Origin: Ilumatobacter sp.
GTDB taxonomy: Bacteria; Actinomycetota; Acidimicrobiia; Acidimicrobiales; Ilumatobacteraceae
Assembly: GCA_018666235.1 (NCBI GenBank)
Contig: JABJAB010000088.1
Coordinates: forward strand, 1 to 36,433
DNA length: 36,433 bases
Direction: 5' to 3'
Within the stretch, counting starts at the first letter, position 1. The number at the start of each line of letters is the position of its first letter. Shown here in pieces: positions 1 through 8,056 of the stretch. The notes below the pieces were generated by a model. That model saw only the letters and a list, made by a program, of their open reading frames with translations, was not told the DNA's origin and searched no databases. Position numbers and translations under genes: made by a program.

Positions 1-216
1 AGACAAGTAACGGTCAGCGATCCCTGGGTCGGGGCACCGATTGATGACCGACCGCGCTTCAGTGAGGAGGGCGTGTCCAGCTGGATCACCCAGATCAATG
101 AGCGTGTCGCCACAGATGGTCAGGACGTAGGCCAACGCGAGTCGCTGCTCACCGGTGCTCAAACGAAAACCGTTCGCCAACAGAGAGCCCACGATGATGA
201 CCACATCGCCCGCCAT
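1..216 (-). pseudogene. Possible LuxR/MalT-type regulator remnant, cut by the window edge
   Basis: A minus-strand frame is open from about 339 to the window start. Its last 57 or so residues (from about position 171 downwards) read like the end of the helical repeat region of large LuxR/MalT-type regulators: a stretch beginning STGEQRLALAYVL, then GDTLIDLGDPAGHALLTEAR, then CPDPGI. The part upstream of 174 shows no such likeness and overlaps the start of the next plus-strand gene. The HTH domain, if any, lies beyond the window. The start at 216 is only the first in-frame ATG. This could be a 5'-truncated remnant or a short gene. The family call rests on pattern memory alone and is weak. Confidence 0.3.
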
Positions 217-868
217 CAACAGCGTCGGGGCCGTCCGCTCCACCACCACCGACGGACCCGCCGCTGTCGACGATCCTGGGTTCAAGCGTTGGGAGGGACG
301 GCTCTTCGGAGGGCTCGTACTGGCGGCGTTCCTGCTCTACGGAATTGGCAGCGCACTCGTTGATGATCCGCTCGGTGTTGGCCTGGTCGCCGTCAACTCG
401 GTTGCTGTCGCCATCGTTGGAATCATCGGCTTTCGCTTACTCCGGAACCACAGCCCCCGGGTTGGCGCCGGTTACCTCGTCACTCGCCTCGCCGAGGCCA
501 TCTTGCTTGTCGGCGGCGTTGCGCTCTACACGTACGCCGACCGTTCCGACGCCGACACTCAGGGATACCTGCTGGGCATGTTGGTGCTGGGAATCGGGAG
601 CGTGCCTTTCTGGTACGTCGTTGGCCGAGGACCTTGGCTCTCGACTCGTTTCGCTCTCTGGGGCGTGGCTGGGTACGTGGCGCTCGCCGCAGGCGCGCTG
701 ATGGAACTGACAACGGGCCGAGAGGTCACGTACTTCTTTGCCGCTCCTGGCGGCCTCTTCGAAGTCGCTGTCGGGCTCCACCTCCTCCGGAGGGGCTTCG
801 GCACCTCGACCCACCGACGCTCAGACGATCCCCGTTCACCCACAGAATCACCCACAGAAAAGGCCTGA
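194..868 (+). CDS. Hypothetical polytopic membrane protein
   Basis: Protein of about 224 residues with roughly six hydrophobic segments, a Pro/Thr-rich N-terminus and a charged hydrophilic C-terminal tail (HRRSDDPRSPTESPTEK). I recognise no catalytic motif. The ATG at 194 (or the adjacent 197) is preferred over an in-frame GTG at 155, because the GTG would prepend a basic stretch unlike a membrane protein start. The stop is 2 bp before the next gene, a DUF4386-type membrane protein, so the two are almost certainly co-transcribed and may act together. No function can be assigned. Confidence 0.75.
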   Translation: MMTTSPAINSVGAVRSTTTDGPAAVDDPGFKRWEGRLFGGLVLAAFLLYGIGSALVDDPLGVGLVAVNSVAVAIVGIIGFRLLRNHSPRVGAGYLVTRLAEAILLVGGVALYTYADRSDADTQGYLLGMLVLGIGSVPFWYVVGRGPWLSTRFALWGVAGYVALAAGALMELTTGREVTYFFAAPGGLFEVAVGLHLLRRGFGTSTHRRSDDPRSPTESPTEKA

Positions 869-870
869 CC

Positions 871-1668
871 ATGAACGCTCCACCAGACCTTCGCACTCCT
901 CGAACAGCGGCTGACACGGTCGCAACGACCTCCAGCGCGCCGATACATTTCGCAACGTCACCTCGACGGGCCGCTCAGATCGCCGGTGCCGGCTACGTCC
1001 TGCTCTTCGTGCTTGGCATCTTCGCGAACTTCTTCGTCCGGGAAGGCCTCATCGTGAATGGCGACGCTCAAGCCACGGCCGCAAACATCGTTGAGTCCGA
1101 AGGCTTGTTCCGTCTCGGGCTGGTCAGCTTCCTGGTCGTCTTTGTCCTCGATGTCATCGTTGCGTGGGCCTTGTACATCGTGTTCCGGAACGCCAACCGG
1201 GACGTCTCGCTGCTTGCGGCATGGTTCAGAATCGTCTACACGGTGTTCCTCGGCGTTGCCGCCGTGTTCTTCTTCCAAGCACTGCAACTCCTCGGTGGGT
1301 CAGATTTCCTCAACGCGTTCGACAGTGAGCAATTGAACGCACAGGCGCTCGTGGCGCTCGACACGTTCAATGCAACCTGGCTGATCGGGCTGGTCGGTTT
1401 TGGCATCCACCTGATGCTTCTTGGCTACCTCGCCATCCGCTCGGGTTCCGCTCCGAAAGCGCTCGGCTACGTGCTGATTGCCGCCGGTACGGGCTACGTG
1501 ATCGACACTGTTGCCAACGCGTTCCTCGCCAACTACAACGACTACGAGTCCATCTTCTTGATCATCGTTGCAGTGCCGTCCATCCTCGGGGAGGGATGGC
1601 TCGGACTCTGGCTTCTGTTCAAAGCAGGCAGGACCCAGGAGGCAGGTTTCGATCGAGCGACGAGCTAG
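871..1668 (+). CDS. DUF4386 family membrane protein
   Basis: Protein of 265 residues. After a polar N-terminus of about 30 residues comes the pattern RRAAQIAGAGYVLLFVLGIF, then five or six more membrane segments, including GIHLMLLGYLAIRSG and PKALGYVLIAAGTGYVID, which are characteristic of DUF4386 proteins. The family has no known biochemical role. The ATG at 871 follows the previous stop by 2 bp. The frame is open further upstream to 634, but that part overlaps the preceding gene and is not coding-like. The stop codon shares a CTAG palindrome with the convergent thioesterase gene. Confidence 0.85.
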   Translation: MNAPPDLRTPRTAADTVATTSSAPIHFATSPRRAAQIAGAGYVLLFVLGIFANFFVREGLIVNGDAQATAANIVESEGLFRLGLVSFLVVFVLDVIVAWALYIVFRNANRDVSLLAAWFRIVYTVFLGVAAVFFFQALQLLGGSDFLNAFDSEQLNAQALVALDTFNATWLIGLVGFGIHLMLLGYLAIRSGSAPKALGYVLIAAGTGYVIDTVANAFLANYNDYESIFLIIVAVPSILGEGWLGLWLLFKAGRTQEAGFDRATS

Positions 1669-2462
1669 GCCGCGAGGAGGAGTCCGAGTTGGCGTGAGCG
1701 GGCGACGACTCGGCCTGCGCTGTCCCACAGCGTGCCGCTCTCGATCATTCGGCCGCCGATGAGGTCGTCGCATTCGAAGCGGGCCTGGATCCATCCGTCG
1801 GCTGGTCGTCGGCGGACGTGCACGGTGAGTTCGATTGTCGGGACCCAGCCGACGCTGCCGAGCTTGGCAAACAGCGAAGGCGGGAAGGCATCGGCGAAGA
1901 GCGGCAACGACAGCGTGGTGGGCGGCGTGCCGTCACTCAGCCGAACCCAACCTTCGCTGATCGCAGGCTTCGACTCACTTGCGACAGCGGAGTCGGCGGG
2001 GACGCGAACGTCGATGCGTGAGGCGATCGGCAGTGCAACGCCCTGCAGGAGTTCGGCGCGGTTGAGACATTCCTCGGGTGGCGGAATTGTCGGCGCTGGA
2101 ATATCGATCCCCGTGCCGAGCTCATGGTCGTCGATGTCTCCGAATACTGCACTGACGGTCAAGCGTTGTGTCTCTGCCACGGTCAGGGCGCCGGTCAGCA
2201 CACTGACCGATCGACCGCGCCGGACGAGCGACGTGTCGATCTGGGCGTCGCCGCCGCCCTGAATCGGTCGCAGGAAATGCGTGGTGATCGACAGTGGGTC
2301 GGAGTGGCCGGACTCCTGACGGAGTGCGCGCAGCACAGGGAGCATCGCGTAGCCGCCGTTCGCGTTGTCTCCGATATCCCACGCGGTCGAGAGACGGACG
2401 TCGTATTGGCCGGCGCCTCGAGTGACGACGGCGGTCTCGGCGTCGAAGGCGCTTGCGGACAT
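1665..2462 (-). CDS. Acyl-CoA thioesterase-like protein (double hotdog)
   Basis: Protein of 265 residues. It opens with an AWDIGDNANGGYAMLPVLRA pattern, followed by a THFLRP strand and later HVRRRPADGWI. These are typical of TesB-like/4HBT_3 double-hotdog thioesterases, which hydrolyse acyl-CoA thioesters in the cytoplasm. The actual substrate cannot be read from sequence. The ATG at 2462 lies 2 bp after the stop of the SRPBCC gene on the same strand, so the two form an operon. A longer frame up to 2642 only overlaps that upstream gene. The stop overlaps the convergent DUF4386 stop in one CTAG. Confidence 0.85.
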   Translation of the reverse strand: MSASAFDAETAVVTRGAGQYDVRLSTAWDIGDNANGGYAMLPVLRALRQESGHSDPLSITTHFLRPIQGGGDAQIDTSLVRRGRSVSVLTGALTVAETQRLTVSAVFGDIDDHELGTGIDIPAPTIPPPEECLNRAELLQGVALPIASRIDVRVPADSAVASESKPAISEGWVRLSDGTPPTTLSLPLFADAFPPSLFAKLGSVGWVPTIELTVHVRRRPADGWIQARFECDDLIGGRMIESGTLWDSAGRVVARSRQLGLLLAA

Positions 2463-2464
2463 CG

Positions 2465-2938
2465 TCAGTGCTCGAGCGACTCTTTGATGCGGTTGAGTGT
2501 GGCCTGCATGCCGGTGGTCATTCCCTTCGACCGGTTCAGCAGTCGTCCGTAGACCAACTTCTGCCAGCCGGCGTACGGCGGGTAGCTGAATGACTCGGTG
2601 ACGACTGTCGCGCCATCTCGTTCGGCGAACTCGTACCGCCACGTCGAGTACCCCTCAGCGATGAACTCGAACGAGGCGTTCGGCTCGATGTCGACGACCT
2701 CGGACGTCGTGGTCCATCGCTTGAGGGTGACCGGGCCGACGGCGGCGACGTTGTCGCCCTCGAATTTTGCGCCGACAGCGGGGCCCGTAGCATCGTCAAC
2801 CCATCTGCAGGCGACACATTCGGGGCTCCACTCGCCCATCCGCGTGATGTCGGTGACTGCGGCGAACACTGCGCTGATCGGCGCAGCGATCGTCGTGGTG
2901 GCGGATCCGGTCACGGGTTGGGTCGTTACGTCGTTCAC
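2465..2938 (-). CDS. SRPBCC family protein (polyketide cyclase/START-like)
   Basis: Protein of 157 residues with the START-like layout: an N-terminal strand TTTIAAPISAVFAAVTDI, then MGEWSPEC, a central KFEGDN...TLKRW sheet region, and a C-terminal helix ending in KGMTTGMQATLNRIKESLE. Such proteins bind hydrophobic ligands or act as cyclases and dehydratases; no specific role is visible. The GTG at 2938 was chosen because residues upstream of it (frame open to 3037) are Ala/Arg/Pro-rich and lie in the gap before a divergent MFS gene. The protein is probably co-transcribed with the downstream thioesterase. Confidence 0.85.
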   Translation of the reverse strand: MNDVTTQPVTGSATTTIAAPISAVFAAVTDITRMGEWSPECVACRWVDDATGPAVGAKFEGDNVAAVGPVTLKRWTTTSEVVDIEPNASFEFIAEGYSTWRYEFAERDGATVVTESFSYPPYAGWQKLVYGRLLNRSKGMTTGMQATLNRIKESLEH

Positions 2939-3009
2939 TTCGTCAGTGTCGCGCGCGGGCGCAGCGCTGCGCGCAGCCTGGCGACCGGGTCGGCCAGTAG
3001 CGTGCGGCG

Positions 3010-4509
3010 GTGAGGTCGGCCGAACAGCAGGAGTCAAAGGGTGGCATCTGGTCTGCCGGCTACCTGCCGGTCACGCTTGCGAACCTCACCATCGTCGCCA
3101 TCGCAGCGTTCGACGGCCTCGCACTCGTTGCCGCTCTGCCGTCGATCGCAGATGATCTGGGAGGCGTCGCGCTTCTCCCCTGGGTGATCACCGCCTACCT
3201 CGCGACGTCTGCTGTGGCCGGCATCACGGCAGGCCCCATCATTGATGCTGTCGGCGTGCGACGAACCTTTCGCGTCGCTGGTGTGTGGTTTCTGTTTGCG
3301 AGTGCTGCTGCGGCAGCGGCTCCGAATATGGAGTTACTCGTCGCCGCCCGTGCGCTGCAGGGCATCGGTGGCGGCCTCGTGATCTCGGTCGCGCTGACCG
3401 CGGTCGGCCTGGCCTACCCGCAGCGATTGCGGGCCCGGGCGTTTGCAGCAAACTCCATGGTGTGGGGGACGCTCGGCTTCGGTGGGCCGGTGATCACCGC
3501 TGGCCTGCTTGCTGTCGCGGGCTGGCGAATGATCTTCGTGGTGCAACTCCCGATCACGGCCCTTGCTCTCGCAGCGGGGTGGCGGACATTGCCGAGCACG
3601 CGTGACAAACCGCAGCGGATCGTCATGGACTTTCGCGGCATCACGCTGATCGTTGGCTTGGTCGCTGCGTCGTTGTTGGCCGTGGAGCAGATGGGTGACC
3701 GCTGGTGGCTGGCTGCTGCCGGTGCCGCCGTGACCATCGCGTGCGGAGCTGCATTCTGGGCTCATTCGAGCAGCGCGGAGGCGCCGCTTGTCGCCCGAGT
3801 GCACATCACGCGGTTCCCGTTGAAGCGGATCCATGTGACGTCTGGTCTGGTGCTGATTGCCGGCCTCGCAGCCGACAACTACCTCCCGCTGTATATGCAG
3901 ACCACGCGCGGTCGATCTGCATCATTCGCAGCGTTCTCGGTGCTGTTCCTCACTGTTGGCTGGTCGTCCGCGGCGTTCCTCGTCAGTCGACTACTCGAAC
4001 GCTGGCGCGAAGCCGACGCCATTCTGCTCGGCTCGATCCTGATGATTCCGGCCGTGATCTGGGCGGGGGTCGGAGTCGCGCTGACCTGGCCGATCCCGGT
4101 GATCTTCGGAGCGTTCTATGTCATGGGCGCGGCGATCGGATTCGTCTCGACCGCCGGGCTCACGCTGCTCCAGGCAAGCGCCGACGATTCAGAGATGGGG
4201 CGCGTCAACAGCGCGCATCAGTTCATCCGGACCATTGGGATCACCTACGGAGTTGCTGTTGGTGGGGCGATTTTGCTGTTCGTCGTCGGCAATCAGGTCG
4301 GCGACGTCGAGGTCGTGCGCGATGTGCTCGGCGGCGAGGACGTGATGACCTCGGCGGCCACCCTCGACGCGATTCGGGACGGGCTCTTCTGGGTACTCGG
4401 CTTCAGTGGCGTTGCGGGTGCCGGTTGCCTCGCTGCTGCCATGGTGCTGTGGCGCAACACCCGACGGTTGGCATCGAGCACCGTCGGGATGAGTGAACGC
4501 AGCGAGTAA
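3010..4509 (+). CDS. MFS transporter, drug-exporter (DHA2-like) type
   Basis: Protein of 499 residues with about 14 hydrophobic segments, as in the DHA2 drug:proton antiporters. The loop 2-3 motif A reads GPIIDAVGVRRTF. The segment ALQGIGGGLVISVALT resembles motif C-type helix 5 sequences of exporters. It would export or import a small molecule across the cytoplasmic membrane; the substrate is unknown. The start is a GTG at 3010, divergent from the SRPBCC gene with about 70 bp between them. No island operator motif lies in that gap, so the gene seems to be outside the GntR regulon. Confidence 0.85.
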   Translation: MRSAEQQESKGGIWSAGYLPVTLANLTIVAIAAFDGLALVAALPSIADDLGGVALLPWVITAYLATSAVAGITAGPIIDAVGVRRTFRVAGVWFLFASAAAAAAPNMELLVAARALQGIGGGLVISVALTAVGLAYPQRLRARAFAANSMVWGTLGFGGPVITAGLLAVAGWRMIFVVQLPITALALAAGWRTLPSTRDKPQRIVMDFRGITLIVGLVAASLLAVEQMGDRWWLAAAGAAVTIACGAAFWAHSSSAEAPLVARVHITRFPLKRIHVTSGLVLIAGLAADNYLPLYMQTTRGRSASFAAFSVLFLTVGWSSAAFLVSRLLERWREADAILLGSILMIPAVIWAGVGVALTWPIPVIFGAFYVMGAAIGFVSTAGLTLLQASADDSEMGRVNSAHQFIRTIGITYGVAVGGAILLFVVGNQVGDVEVVRDVLGGEDVMTSAATLDAIRDGLFWVLGFSGVAGAGCLAAAMVLWRNTRRLASSTVGMSERSE

Positions 4510-4529
4510 CCCTCGGGAACTACCCAGCG

Positions 4530-5432
4530 TCATTCGTGGAGGCGATCGCCGCTGCGCTCATTGCCGAGTTCGTCGACGAACTTGCGGATGTCGTCGTTCT
4601 TCTGAGCGATGTCTCCGATGAGCTGCACTTTGGTGTGGTCGCCGCGCAGCTTGGAGAGCGCATCTTGCTGATCGCCGACGTAGCCGAGCGCGAAAGCCCC
4701 CTGCTGATAGCCCATCATTCTCAACAGGTCGTCGTCGAGCGTTCGTGCGACTTCCTGGGAGCAGGCCAGGTACTGGTTCTCTTCCTGACGCACCCAGCCG
4801 ACGGCATAGGTGATGTTGACACCCTGGCGTACCCCGTCGCTCTCGTTCGCTCCGGCGCCGTGGAGCACCTTGCCGTCGTAGAACAACACGCTGCCGCGCC
4901 GCATCGTTGCTTGTTCGCTGGGCACACGCTGCGCCGCGTCGTCGTCTTGGGCGGACGTGCCAGGGTGGATGTGAGTTGCGCCGTTGTCGACCGTGAAGTC
5001 GGTGAGCGCCCACATCGTGTTGCACTGCACGTGGTAGTCCGCGGGGAACTCGAAAAAATCGAACGCCATTTGGTCGCGGTGCGGCTTCTGTTTCGTCTCG
5101 CCGGGGCCGACCGAGATCAGTTGCGTGAGGTGTAGTTGCTGAGCCGTGGCATGCCCGAGAAAATGCCGCACTGTGTCGACAACAGTGGGGTGCATCACCA
5201 ACTCGCGTGATGCGGGACATCGTTCGATCAGTGATCCGGTCCGTCGAGTGAACTGGCCGTCGTACTCGTCGCGCCCAGCTGCTGAGGCATCGACGTACGG
5301 TCCGACCTCGGCGGCGAGGCGATCCATCAGCTGAGTGTCGGCGACGTCATCGACGATGGCATACCCGTGGACGGACAAGAACGTACTCACCGCGATCGGG
5401 TCGGCGTCACGGTCGAAGTGCGTCAGCCCCAT
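4530..5432 (-). CDS. Phytanoyl-CoA dioxygenase (PhyH) family oxygenase
   Basis: Protein of 300 residues, the usual size for bacterial PhyH enzymes: Fe(II)/2-oxoglutarate-dependent oxygenases that hydroxylate small molecules. The metal ligands are visible as HRD (H118, D120) and H191 in VLHGAG. An Arg about 11 residues after H191 is placed to bind 2-oxoglutarate. FDFFEFP and VQCNTMWALTDFTVDNGATHIHPG are family hallmarks. The ATG at 5432 lies 25 bp after the VOC gene, so the two form a minus-strand operon reading away from the island's operator cluster at 6000-6102. The substrate is unknown; context suggests a step in the same pathway as the Rieske enzymes. Confidence 0.88.
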   Translation of the reverse strand: MGLTHFDRDADPIAVSTFLSVHGYAIVDDVADTQLMDRLAAEVGPYVDASAAGRDEYDGQFTRRTGSLIERCPASRELVMHPTVVDTVRHFLGHATAQQLHLTQLISVGPGETKQKPHRDQMAFDFFEFPADYHVQCNTMWALTDFTVDNGATHIHPGTSAQDDDAAQRVPSEQATMRRGSVLFYDGKVLHGAGANESDGVRQGVNITYAVGWVRQEENQYLACSQEVARTLDDDLLRMMGYQQGAFALGYVGDQQDALSKLRGDHTKVQLIGDIAQKNDDIRKFVDELGNERSGDRLHE

Positions 5433-5457
5433 CCCGGAATGGTAGGCGCCGCGTGGG

Positions 5458-5940
5458 TCAGTCGGCCTGACTCCACAGTTCGTGCAAGGTGGAGAACACT
5501 CCTTGGTCCCAGGAAAACTCGACCATATTGCCATCTGGGTCGCGGAGCATGGTGATGTAGCCAATTGGCTGCGGCATCATCGTGGGTGGCATGGCAAGGC
5601 ATCCGGCCTGCTTGCCCCGCTCGGCCATTTCATCGACGTCTTCCTTTGTCGGCAGCTCAATGCCGAAGTGCGCAAAGGGTGCGAGGGTTGCAAGCGGCGC
5701 ACCGGCGAACGGGTCCTTGTCCTCGAAGAACTGAGCGAGCACGAGAATGAATGGGTTGTTGGTCTCGCCGGGCATTCCGAGCCATGCGCCGTATCCCATC
5801 TCGTCCTCGCGACGATCGATCAATTCGAGCGGTGAGAACTCGGCATGCCAAGCAATCGTGGCGTCGATGTCACTGACGCGGAGCGCGATGTGGGTCCATC
5901 GCGGCTCTGTCGGGTGGGTTTGTTCTTGCAGTTCGCTCAC
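5458..5940 (-). CDS. VOC family (glyoxalase/extradiol dioxygenase fold) protein
   Basis: Protein of 160 residues with two VOC modules. H17 (THIALRVSD), H91 (FAHFGIEL) and E141 (GNMVEFSWDQG) sit where metal ligands occur in this fold, so it probably binds a divalent metal. VOC enzymes include isomerases, lyases and ring-cleaving dioxygenases; which one this is cannot be told. The GTG at 5940 is preceded by GGAG at 7 bp spacing. An ATG at 5988 is an alternative that would add 16 residues, and a TACCGT -10-like hexamer lies 6 bp before it, as for a leaderless transcript. It is the first gene of the operon with the PhyH gene. Confidence 0.85.
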   Translation of the reverse strand: MSELQEQTHPTEPRWTHIALRVSDIDATIAWHAEFSPLELIDRREDEMGYGAWLGMPGETNNPFILVLAQFFEDKDPFAGAPLATLAPFAHFGIELPTKEDVDEMAERGKQAGCLAMPPTMMPQPIGYITMLRDPDGNMVEFSWDQGVFSTLHELWSQAD

Positions 5941-5999
5941 AGTGCGCTCCGTTGCTGTTGCCGGTTCTTGCTTCGCGGGATGATTCAACGGTACCAGAC

Positions 6000-6018
6000 T
6001 GGTCCGTTGGTCAGACCA
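6000..6018 (+). promoter_or_regulatory. GntR operator A (19-bp nested repeat)
   Basis: TGGTCCGTTGGTCAGACCA. The inner TGGT-N3-ACCA (6008-6018) extends to a perfect 13-bp palindrome at 6007-6019. An extra TGGT begins 8 bp upstream. It lies between the minus-strand VOC/PhyH operon and the plus-strand regulator gene, so it is placed to control either or both. Confidence 0.8.
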
Positions 6019-6083
6019 ATCCGGTACCGACGTGTGTGTGCGATCGAGTATGGAGCACGGTTCGGCGAGGCCAAAATGTGGAG

Positions 6084-6102
6084 TGGTATGGTGGTCGTAC
6101 CA
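6084..6102 (+). promoter_or_regulatory. GntR operator B (autoregulatory position)
   Basis: TGGTATGGTGGTCGTACCA. It has the same TGGT-N4-TGGT-N3-ACCA layout and lies about 40 bp before the GTG start of the GntR gene, a position expected for autoregulation. Confidence 0.75.
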
Positions 6103-6132
6103 TTGGACCGAACTTCACTCGCAATGCTGAGG

Positions 6133-6138
6133 AAGGAG
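6133..6138 (+). promoter_or_regulatory. Ribosome binding site of the GntR gene
   Basis: An AAGGAG core at 6133-6138 is followed after 4 bp by the GTG at 6143. This strong site fixes the GTG as the start of the regulator. Confidence 0.7.
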
Positions 6139-6142
6139 CAGG

Positions 6143-6865
6143 GTGTCAATTCCTGATACAAACCCATTCGCGCCGATTTCGCGAGAGACTGTGAGCTCGC
6201 AAATCCGCAATCAGCTGTTGGAGCGAATCTCAAGCGGCGACCTCGCGCCGGGGGCACGAATGCCTTCTGAGCGCGAGCTCTCCGAGAGGTTCGAGGTCGC
6301 ACGAACCTCTGTGCGAGAAGCGATGCAAGGACTGGTGTCGATGCGCGTGGTGGAGCGTCGAGGCAATCGTTCATATGTTGCCGAGCATCTCCCGGAAGTT
6401 GTTGTTGAGCCCAGCGGCGACGGCAAATCGTTTGTCGCTGAATTGTTCGAAACACGCCGGGTTCTGGAGCTGCCAATTTTCGAGATGGCGGCCGAACGTG
6501 CCACTGATGAGGAACGGGCCAAGATCGCAGCGGTTGCTGCACGATTTCACCCGTCGCTCGATATCGGTGAATTTCGACGGCTCGACCGGGAGTTCCACAC
6601 GACCGTCGCCTCCGCGTGCGGAAACCCGCTGCTGATCGAGTTGTACGGCAAGGTGCTCGATCAGCTCTTCCGGTCGGTTGAGTTTTTCACGCTCTTGTCC
6701 GCGGAGAGCAACCAGGCTGAAGTCGCGCGCATCGTCGCCGACTCATGTGCAGCGCACTTGCACATTGCAGAGGCGTTCTCGGCGCGAGATGCTGCTGCTG
6801 TCCGTTCGTCGACCAAACACCACCTCGATGCTGTCGAGCAGTCGATGGTCGACGATCTGGACTGA
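6143..6865 (+). CDS. FadR-type GntR transcriptional regulator (FCD domain)
   Basis: Protein of 240 residues. The N-terminal winged helix (about 12-80) contains RMPSERELSERF and VARTSVREAMQGL, matching the DNA-reading helix of FadR-family proteins. The C-terminal FCD domain (about 98-235) keeps the usual metal-ligand pattern D148-x3-H152, H205 and H227, so it probably binds a metal plus a small carboxylate-bearing effector. FadR-family dimers recognise TGGT-N3-ACCA-type sites. Seven such sites lie in this window, all in gaps of the catabolic island, including two just upstream of this gene. It is therefore the likely regulator, most simply a repressor relieved by a pathway intermediate. The effector is unknown. 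Confidence 0.93.
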   Translation: MSIPDTNPFAPISRETVSSQIRNQLLERISSGDLAPGARMPSERELSERFEVARTSVREAMQGLVSMRVVERRGNRSYVAEHLPEVVVEPSGDGKSFVAELFETRRVLELPIFEMAAERATDEERAKIAAVAARFHPSLDIGEFRRLDREFHTTVASACGNPLLIELYGKVLDQLFRSVEFFTLLSAESNQAEVARIVADSCAAHLHIAEAFSARDAAAVRSSTKHHLDAVEQSMVDDLD

Positions 6866-6908
6866 ACCGGGCCTCGACCAGCCGATTTCGCACTGACTGG
6901 CCATTGTG

Positions 6909-6914
6909 TAGGAT
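6909..6914 (+). promoter_or_regulatory. Candidate -10 element before the first Rieske gene
   Basis: TAGGAT fits the actinobacterial TAnnnT -10 pattern. It lies 7 bp before operator C, so the transcript would begin at about the operator's first bases and the operator would act as a block on start or escape. No good -35 element is visible. Confidence 0.35.
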
Positions 6915-6921
6915 CAGATGA

Positions 6922-6940
6922 TGGTCAGTTGGTCAGACCA
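6922..6940 (+). promoter_or_regulatory. GntR operator C
   Basis: TGGTCAGTTGGTCAGACCA. Outer ATGGT-N11-ACCAT (6921-6941) encloses inner TGGT-N3-ACCA (6930-6940). It is placed between the GntR gene and the first Rieske gene, 52 bp before the latter's ATG. Confidence 0.8.
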
Positions 6941-6992
6941 TCTATCTGTCCGTGTCTGTCTGTAGCCGTCTGGGGTTTGAAGGGATCGGAAA

Positions 6993-7985
6993 ATGACTCG
7001 ATTTGTACATCGTGACGCCTTACGCACCGCCTGGTACCCGGTTGCTCAGAGCGGAGACGTCAGCGATGCTCCGCTGGCTGTCCGCTTGCTCGGCGACGAC
7101 CTGGTGGTGTGGCGTGGCGTTGACGGCGCGCTTGCCGTTGCGCCCGATCGATGCCCTCATCGCGAAGCGCCGTTGTCAATCGGAACGGTGACCAACGGTC
7201 AACTCGCGTGTGCGTATCACGGCTGGACCTTTGGCTCCGACGGAACCTGCGTCTCGATTCCTTCGTCGGGGCCCAGCGCAACGATTCCGCCGATGGCGCA
7301 CCTCCCGTGCATGCAGGTGCAGGAGCGATACGGCTTGGTGTGGGTGTGTCCCGGCGAGCCAGCGACCGACATCGTGCGCATCGTCCAAGATGATGACCCG
7401 GCCTTTCGTCGGCTGAACACCGAGGTCGAGCCGTGGGCCACGTCGACACCACGGCTTGTCGACAACTTCATGGACTTCAGTCATTTCCCGTGGGTGCACA
7501 CCGGCACGTTTGGCGGAGCGCAGGATCCGTACGTTCCGCAGATCGAGCTCAGCCAACTCGATGAGGACTTCTTCGGCTATGCCTATGAAGTTGACGCATC
7601 CAATCCCGATGAGGCAACTGCGGTCAGCGGGAGCGACGACGACGTCGTTCACCGCACGATGAGCACGGGCTTTGCACTGCCATTCGTCGTGCGGAGCACC
7701 ATTCGCTACGACGATGGGCTCGAACACATTCTGTTGTTGTGCAGCACGCCGGTCGACGACCTCAACTCGCTCTTCACCTTTGTTGTTTGGCGCAACGATG
7801 ACCACAGCACAGACCCCGAGGAAATCTTGGCCTTCGACCGAGCGATCGGTGCCGAAGACAAGGCGATGCTCGAGCGGGTTCCCGGAACACTGCCACTGGG
7901 CCGAACCGGAGTGGTCAGCGTCCAGTCCGACAAGCCATCGGTCGAGTGGCGTCGTCGATTCGCCGAGATGATCGGTCAGGAATGA
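6993..7985 (+). CDS. Rieske non-heme iron oxygenase, alpha subunit (short, NdmA-like type)
   Basis: Protein of 330 residues. The Rieske [2Fe-2S] ligands are C54-x-H56 (RCPHRE) and C73-x2-H76 (CAYHGW), as in proteins of this family. The mononuclear iron triad is D161, H164 and H169 (DFSHFPWVH), part of it in D-x2-H-x4-H form. Size and layout resemble single-component alpha subunits such as vanillate O-demethylase and methylxanthine N-demethylases (NdmA/NdmB), so oxidative N- or O-demethylation is plausible. No reductase or ferredoxin gene lies nearby. A GAAGGGATCGG stretch precedes the ATG. It follows operator C and pairs with a close paralogue at 28414-29403. Confidence 0.92.
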   Translation: MTRFVHRDALRTAWYPVAQSGDVSDAPLAVRLLGDDLVVWRGVDGALAVAPDRCPHREAPLSIGTVTNGQLACAYHGWTFGSDGTCVSIPSSGPSATIPPMAHLPCMQVQERYGLVWVCPGEPATDIVRIVQDDDPAFRRLNTEVEPWATSTPRLVDNFMDFSHFPWVHTGTFGGAQDPYVPQIELSQLDEDFFGYAYEVDASNPDEATAVSGSDDDVVHRTMSTGFALPFVVRSTIRYDDGLEHILLLCSTPVDDLNSLFTFVVWRNDDHSTDPEEILAFDRAIGAEDKAMLERVPGTLPLGRTGVVSVQSDKPSVEWRRRFAEMIGQE

Positions 7986-8017
7986 TGCGGCTTGCGAGGA
8001 GCTGAACACGTCTGTTA

Positions 8018-8036
8018 TGGTCTGACCATCAGTCCA
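8018..8036 (-). promoter_or_regulatory. GntR operator D (inverted orientation)
   Basis: Read on the minus strand this is TGGACTGATGGTCAGACCA: the 19-bp motif with one mismatch in the outer half-site (TGGA). The inner TGGTCTGACCA is at 8018-8028. A -10-like TATGGT (8016-8021) overlaps it. It gives the VOC-cupin-hyuAB operon its own controlled promoter, separate from that of the preceding Rieske gene. Confidence 0.75.
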
Positions 8037-8056
8037 TTCCGAAGTGGGGAGCTACG

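Noticed and set aside
73..363. A 96-codon plus-strand frame near the left edge
   Set aside because: His/Arg-rich composition and overlap with the better membrane-protein frame.
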